Assembly: GCA_016183065.1 (NCBI GenBank) | Contig: JACPFF010000016.1 | Span: 62,001 to 126,000 of the forward strand | Direction of reading: 5' to 3' | Length of the DNA stretch: 64,000 nt | Source: Deltaproteobacteria bacterium | GTDB taxonomy: Bacteria > UBA10199 > GCA-002796325 > JACPFF01 | Shown here: one piece after another, positions 60,195 to 64,000 of the stretch | Position numbering within the stretch: the first letter of the stretch is position 1 | Layout: the number at the start of each line of letters is the position of its first letter | Notes under the pieces: generated by a model | The model's input: the letters and a program-made list of their open reading frames with translations, nothing else | Told to the model about the DNA's origin: nothing | The model's database searches: none | Made by a program: the position numbers and the translations under genes

Positions 60195-60553
60195 CCCACC
60201 CGAAGGATGCGAGACTCTTGAGTATGAAAGCGATGACTGATACTATGCCGGCCATGGAACTCAAAAGCATGCCACTCGATACCGCGGCGGAGGTCTTGCA
60301 ATTTCTCTCCGATCATGAGGAATTCGACTCGTTAACGGTCGCCATGAGTGAAGAGATGACCCGTCACGATATCAAAACCATGTTGCGGGAATTGGCGGTG
60401 GAATTGCGCAAGGTCGCTGCGGCCTCGGCGCGTCCCTATCATCCAAAGGATGACAAGAATTTGACGCCAAAGGCCCGCAAGACGCTGACCTGTCTTTCCC
60501 CTATGGAAGAGAAAACGCTCTTGACCGCCTTTGGACTCATCGAACGACGGTAA
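60191..60553 (+). CDS. Small unknown protein between zinc-ribbon and RNase H genes
   Basis: A soluble, helix-rich protein of up to 120 residues that I do not recognise. Its start overlaps the zinc-ribbon gene stop (ATGA); internal ATGs at 60224 and 60233 are alternatives. A motif-like stretch is 'FLSDHEEFDSLTVAMSEEMTRHD'. Ribosomal coupling and the same strand suggest one operon with the zinc-ribbon and RNase H genes. Confidence 0.6.
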   Translation: MTHPKDARLLSMKAMTDTMPAMELKSMPLDTAAEVLQFLSDHEEFDSLTVAMSEEMTRHDIKTMLRELAVELRKVAAASARPYHPKDDKNLTPKARKTLTCLSPMEEKTLLTAFGLIERR

Positions 60554-60564
60554 TACGGCAAGCC

Positions 60565-60978
60565 ATGAAGCAGCTGAGACTCGCAACTGATGGCGGAGCG
60601 CGCGGAAATCCTGGCCCTGCAGGGATCGGTGTCGTGCTCTCCGATGCGCACGGGGCGCTGGTCGAGACGATGGCACAATATATTGGCGAGGCCACAAACA
60701 ATCAGGCAGAATATCGTGCCTTGATTGCCGGGCTGGAGCGCGCCATGATATTGGGGGCCACGGACGTGGTGATCCAGAGCGATTCCGAGCTGATGGTGCG
60801 GCAGATTTTGGGGGAGTATCGGGTCAAGAATGAAAAGATGAAGCCATTGTACGAAAAGACCCGTCGGCTCCTGACAGCGTTTGCGACATTTACGATCCGG
60901 CATGTGCGGCGGGAAGAGAATAGCGAAGCCGATGCCCTGGTCAATGCCGCCCTTGATCAGGCGATGACGCATCGATAA
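60565..60978 (+). CDS. rnhA: Ribonuclease HI family protein
   Basis: A 137-residue RNase H-fold protein. The four acidic residues of the active site are visible in ATDGGARGNPG, NNQAEYRAL, QSDSELMVRQI and 'NSEADALVN'. It cleaves RNA in RNA-DNA hybrids. The basic handle region of E. coli RNase HI is absent, which places it among the shorter RNase HI variants. rnpB follows about 60 bp downstream; a CCCGC-CGAA-GCGGG hairpin lies between. Confidence 0.9.
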   Translation: MKQLRLATDGGARGNPGPAGIGVVLSDAHGALVETMAQYIGEATNNQAEYRALIAGLERAMILGATDVVIQSDSELMVRQILGEYRVKNEKMKPLYEKTRRLLTAFATFTIRHVRREENSEADALVNAALDQAMTHR

Positions 60979-61036
60979 TCGCGGCGGTTCCGCTCTCATG
61001 CCCGCCGAAGCGGGAATCATACGCGTTCTTTGACAC

Positions 61037-61472
61037 GGTTGATCATGTGATCGCCCACCGCTGCAATGGGTGGGAGGAAAGTCCGAACTCCACAGGAGAC
61101 CATGCTGGATAACATCCAGGCGGGGAAACCCGACGGAGAGTGCCACAGAAAAGAGACCGCCCATTGCCATGCCGGAATGGGTAAGGGTGAAATGGTGGTC
61201 GCTGCGTTGTGCAGTGACGGTGCAATCGCGATTGCACGGGGTAAGAGCCCACCGCATTGTTGGTGACAACAATGGCACGGCAAACCCCATGGGGAGCAAG
61301 GCCAAATAGGTCATGGTTTTTGCGTGGTCCGCGCGAGTCCAATACAGCAGTCCAACGTTGGTATTGGCGCCATGACGGGTAGGCTGCACGAGGTGTCTGG
61401 TAACAGGCATCCCAGAGGAATGATCACACAGCGGGAGAATCCCGTTGACAGAATTCGGCTTATCGATCAACC
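61037..61472 (+). ncRNA. rnpB: RNase P RNA (bacterial type A)
   Basis: The catalytic RNA of RNase P, about 436 nt. The 5' end GGTTGATC pairs with GATCAACC at the 3' end (helix P1). The universally conserved core is present: GAGGAAAGTCCGAACTCC with the following ACAG early, 'AGAGTGCCACAGAAA' in the middle, 'GGGTAAGAGCCC' further on, and 'GACAGAATTCGGCTTAT' just before P1 closes. Ends are taken from P1 and could shift by a few bases. Confidence 0.93.
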
Positions 61473-61477
61473 TTCGA

Positions 61478-61508
61478 GGCCCCGGGAATACCCCGGGGCC
61501 TTTTTTTT
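61478..61508 (+). terminator. Intrinsic terminator of rnpB
   Basis: GGCCCCGGG pairs perfectly with CCCGGGGCC around an AATAC loop and is followed by eight T. It begins six bases after the end of rnpB. Confidence 0.95.
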
Positions 61509-61568
61509 ACTGGCATCGCTCGAGCATTGGGGGAGCGCGGTGTCAGGGTCTGACCCTAAGGAGGGAAC

Positions 61569-62327
61569 ATGCGCTATCTTCTGATAACGATTGCCGGCCT
61601 CGCGGTGAGCGGGCCTCTTATGGCCGCGACCTCGGCACATGAGATGCTGCAGACGTATCTCTCGCGCTCGCAGCGTGGTGAAGCCCCGGTCCGGATCAGC
61701 TACGATTTTACCGCAGAGATTGCCGCATTCGGACGGGCGCAGCAATCGGTCCTGCCGGTCGAAGTGCTGCGCACCGGCAATGATACGGTCGTGACCGCCT
61801 TTGAAACGCCGGCCGTTCGAGTGGAAATGGGAACGCATTCTCTCTGCGTCCATCACGACGCGGGGTGGCAATGTGCCGTGGTGGATGCCGATCAATTCGC
61901 CGAAAACCTCCGCAACCGTCACATGTCGCTCTATCCCTCCACGGCGATGTATCTCGTGGAACAATTGATCACGCGGTATCCCCAGCGGGTCATGGTGTCG
62001 GCGGCCGGCACGACACGCGTTGCGGATCGTGCGTGTGAACTCTTCCGGGTCGTGGTTGACGCGGTCGCACTGCCGCATGCGGCCGTGCAGGAGTATCTCT
62101 ACGTCGATCTGCAGCATCCCTTTCCGCAGCAGTATCTGCTCGGCACGACGCTCCATCTCTGTTTCGATCGCGAAAATGGGGAAGTCCTTCGCTATGAGAA
62201 CGAATTCGTCCTCGATCAAGCCCGGATGGTCCGTGACGGCATCCTGACAGCCGATGAGGCCCAGCAGGTGAACGATCAACCGACAGGAACGGTTCGTGGC
62301 GGGCTCCTGGCCCGCCGCGTCGAGTAA
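61569..62327 (+). CDS. Exported protein of unknown function (DUF1571-like)
   Basis: A 252-residue protein with a signal peptide (YLLITIAGLAVSGPLMA) and a beta-rich body of the kind seen in periplasmic lipid-carrier-like folds. A strong AAGGAGGGA ribosome site precedes the ATG. 'VEVLRTGNDTVVTAF' and 'YVDLQHPFPQQYLLGTTLHL' are the most family-like segments. I only tentatively relate it to DUF1571. It is placed between rnpB and the thiolase gene, facing the same way. Confidence 0.6.
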   Translation: MRYLLITIAGLAVSGPLMAATSAHEMLQTYLSRSQRGEAPVRISYDFTAEIAAFGRAQQSVLPVEVLRTGNDTVVTAFETPAVRVEMGTHSLCVHHDAGWQCAVVDADQFAENLRNRHMSLYPSTAMYLVEQLITRYPQRVMVSAAGTTRVADRACELFRVVVDAVALPHAAVQEYLYVDLQHPFPQQYLLGTTLHLCFDRENGEVLRYENEFVLDQARMVRDGILTADEAQQVNDQPTGTVRGGLLARRVE

Positions 62328-62380
62328 TCCGCGTCACACACTGTGCGATCTGGTGCGACGACCATACGGATGGGGGGCCT

Positions 62381-63547
62381 ATGACTACAGCAGCAGTGAT
62401 CGTTGCCGCAAAACGGAGCCCGATGGGACGGGCACTGAAGGGGCAATTCGCGCATACGCGGATTGATGACTTGTGCGCCGAGGTGTTGCGCGCGACACTC
62501 CGCGAGATCCCCCAGCTGCCACCAGGCGACATCGACGATTTTCTCCTCGGTTGCGCCATGCCCGAGGGGGAGCAGGGACTCAATGTGGCCCGCAATATCG
62601 CTTTCCTTGCCGGTTTGCCGCTCTCTGTCGGCGCCGCCACGATCAATCGGTTTTGTGCCTCGTCGCTGACCACCATCGATGTGGCCGCCGCCCTCATTGC
62701 TTCGGGCCATGGCGATGTCTTTGTGACCGGCGGGATCGAATCGATGTCGCACGTCCCCATGGGTGGTTTCAATCCTTCGCTCAATGCCAAATTACTGACC
62801 ACCGACGGGGCGCCGCAGGCCTATATTGGCATGGGGACAACGGCAGAGCATCTTGCCCGGAAATATGCCATCACGCGGGAGGCCCAGGATCACTTTGCAC
62901 TCGTGTCACATCAGAGGGCCATTGCGGCCATGACCTCGGGTGTGTTTGCCAAGGAAATTGTCCCCGTGATGGCTGTCCAGGCCGGGGGGGAAGCACGGCA
63001 GGTTATGACCGATGAGGGACCGCGTGCCGATGCAACGCTTGCGGCGTTGGCGAAACTCACACCCGCGTTTGAGGCCGGCGGGACCGTGACCGCGGGGAAT
63101 TCGAGTCCACTCACGGACGGTGCGGCCATTGTGGTCATCATGTCGGCGGTCAAGGCCAAGCAATTGGGGCTGACGCCATTGGCCAGGATTCGCAGCTGTG
63201 CCGTGGGCGGTGTGGACCCGGCGCTCATGGGGATCGGGCCGGTGGTGGCCGTCCCCAAGGCGCTCAAGGCGATCGGCATGCAGCTCTCCGATCTGGATCT
63301 CATTGAGCTCAACGAGGCCTTTGCCGCACAGGCATTGGCAGTGGTGAAAGCGCTCTCGATCGATCCGCAGCGGCTCAATGTGCATGGGGGGGCGATTGCG
63401 TTGGGGCATCCCCTCGGATGCACGGGGGCGCGGATCATGGCCACGCTCCTCAATGCGTTGACGGTCCACGACAAGACGACCGGTCTCGAAACGATGTGCG
63501 TCGGTGGCGGGCAAGGCGTGGCCACGATTGTGGAACGGCTTTCATGA
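62381..63547 (+). CDS. fadA: Thiolase (acetyl-CoA acyltransferase)
   Basis: A 388-residue thiolase. The acyl-accepting cysteine is in INRFCASSL, and the second active-site elements are GGAIALGHPLGCTGAR and CVGGGQG. Acting in fatty-acid beta-oxidation is likely because a 3-hydroxyacyl-CoA dehydrogenase gene follows with an ATGA overlap; acetoacetyl-CoA formation is the alternative. Confidence 0.93.
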   Translation: MTTAAVIVAAKRSPMGRALKGQFAHTRIDDLCAEVLRATLREIPQLPPGDIDDFLLGCAMPEGEQGLNVARNIAFLAGLPLSVGAATINRFCASSLTTIDVAAALIASGHGDVFVTGGIESMSHVPMGGFNPSLNAKLLTTDGAPQAYIGMGTTAEHLARKYAITREAQDHFALVSHQRAIAAMTSGVFAKEIVPVMAVQAGGEARQVMTDEGPRADATLAALAKLTPAFEAGGTVTAGNSSPLTDGAAIVVIMSAVKAKQLGLTPLARIRSCAVGGVDPALMGIGPVVAVPKALKAIGMQLSDLDLIELNEAFAAQALAVVKALSIDPQRLNVHGGAIALGHPLGCTGARIMATLLNALTVHDKTTGLETMCVGGGQGVATIVERLS

Positions 63548-64000
63548 CCACGCCGATCAAAAAAGTGGGTGTGATTGGTGCGGGGGTGATGGGGAAGGGG
63601 ATTGCCGCGCATTTGGCCAATTGCGGTATTCCCTCGCTGCTGCTCGATCTTGAACGAGGTACGGTCGGGAAGGCCCTGCAGGATCTTCCCAAGCGGAAGC
63701 CCGCATTGCTTTACGATGCCGCGGATCTCGCATTGATTACGCCTGGCAGTATCGACGAAGACCTCGCAAAAATGGAGGGATGCGATTGGGTGATCGAAGT
63801 CATTGTCGAGCAGCTGAAACCGAAGCAGGCACTCTACGCGAAACTTGACGCCGTGCATCGACCGGGGCAGATCATCAGTTCCAACACCTCGGGGATTTCA
63901 TGGCAGCTCCTGACAGAGGGACGCACGGCACAGTTCAAGCAACATTTTTGCATTACCCATTTTTTTAATCCGGTCCGGTATCTGAAATTGGTCGAACTTG
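63544..64000 (+). CDS. 3-hydroxyacyl-CoA dehydrogenase (N-terminal part, cut by window edge)
   Basis: The first 152 codons of an NAD-dependent dehydrogenase: KVGVIGAGVMGKGIAAHLA nucleotide fold, the acidic 'LLDLE' after the second strand, then 'VIEVIVEQLKPKQALYAKLD' and 'SSNTSGIS' with 'HFFNPVRYLKLVEL', all classic for the 3-hydroxyacyl-CoA dehydrogenase domain. It starts at the dehydrogenase domain, so a hydratase, if present, would be C-terminal. Coupled to fadA. Confidence 0.92.
   Translation, partial: MTTPIKKVGVIGAGVMGKGIAAHLANCGIPSLLLDLERGTVGKALQDLPKRKPALLYDAADLALITPGSIDEDLAKMEGCDWVIEVIVEQLKPKQALYAKLDAVHRPGQIISSNTSGISWQLLTEGRTAQFKQHFCITHFFNPVRYLKLVEL

Overview
The window is GC-rich, gene-dense DNA from a Gram-negative bacterium. 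I infer a lineage at or near the former Deltaproteobacteria (Desulfobacterota-like), from multihaem cytochromes of the Geobacter CX2CH/CX4CH type, a DUF6178 protein, an AmpG-type permease, a minor-pilin operon, a fused NuoCD and a SpoIID-domain protein. No rRNA or tRNA is present to settle this. About 50 protein genes and one RNA gene (RNase P RNA) are supported.

Layout. 1-6.8 kb: argG (cut by the edge), DUF6178, DedA, an unknown membrane protein, acetate kinase, an M42-type peptidase and cytidine deaminase. 6.8-23.7 kb: a fatty-acid block made of a 3281-residue type I fatty acid synthase (AT-ER-DH-MPT-ACP-KR-KS, resembling the fungal and actinobacterial enzymes), a stand-alone CoaB, AcpS, and an 1873-residue single-chain biotin-dependent acyl-CoA carboxylase. 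24-30 kb: ComEA-like protein, a Phd/PIN toxin-antitoxin pair, gpsA, PilZ, nuoA-nuoB-nuoCD and a nucleotidyltransferase. 30-35 kb: two coupled unknown genes, queA and a SpoIID protein. 35-42 kb: a porin-cytochrome cluster with two giant multihaem lipoproteins. 42-48 kb: GAF-GGDEF cyclase, an NRAMP-like transporter coupled to an MgtE-N/CBS protein, a zinc phospholipase C-like protein and family 4 uracil-DNA glycosylase. 48-52 kb: a five-gene minor pilin operon. 52-59 kb: hydroxyisobutyrate-dehydrogenase family protein, ispH, MFS permease, dinB, lexA with a GAAC-N4-GTTC operator, alpha/beta hydrolase and a HAD phosphatase. 59-64 kb: zinc-ribbon protein, RNase H, rnpB, thiolase and the start of a 3-hydroxyacyl-CoA dehydrogenase.

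The fatty-acid block reads as a self-contained pathway. The carboxylase would make malonyl-CoA, the FAS would use it, AcpS would load the ACP with phosphopantetheine, and CoaB would supply the CoA precursor. Finding it in a deltaproteobacterial-looking background is the main biological surprise.

The second surprise is a family of modular GC-rich palindromic inserts that sit in frame inside protein genes. There are two in the FAS, one in acpS and one in the alpha/beta hydrolase, and a fragment supplies the C-terminus and stop codon of ispH. Three clearly bounded copies are 99, 240 and 111 bp, all multiples of three. Their hairpin stems differ in sequence but stay paired, around a conserved loop. 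A separate family of long stem-loop repeats lies beside the carboxylase, dinB and lexA genes.
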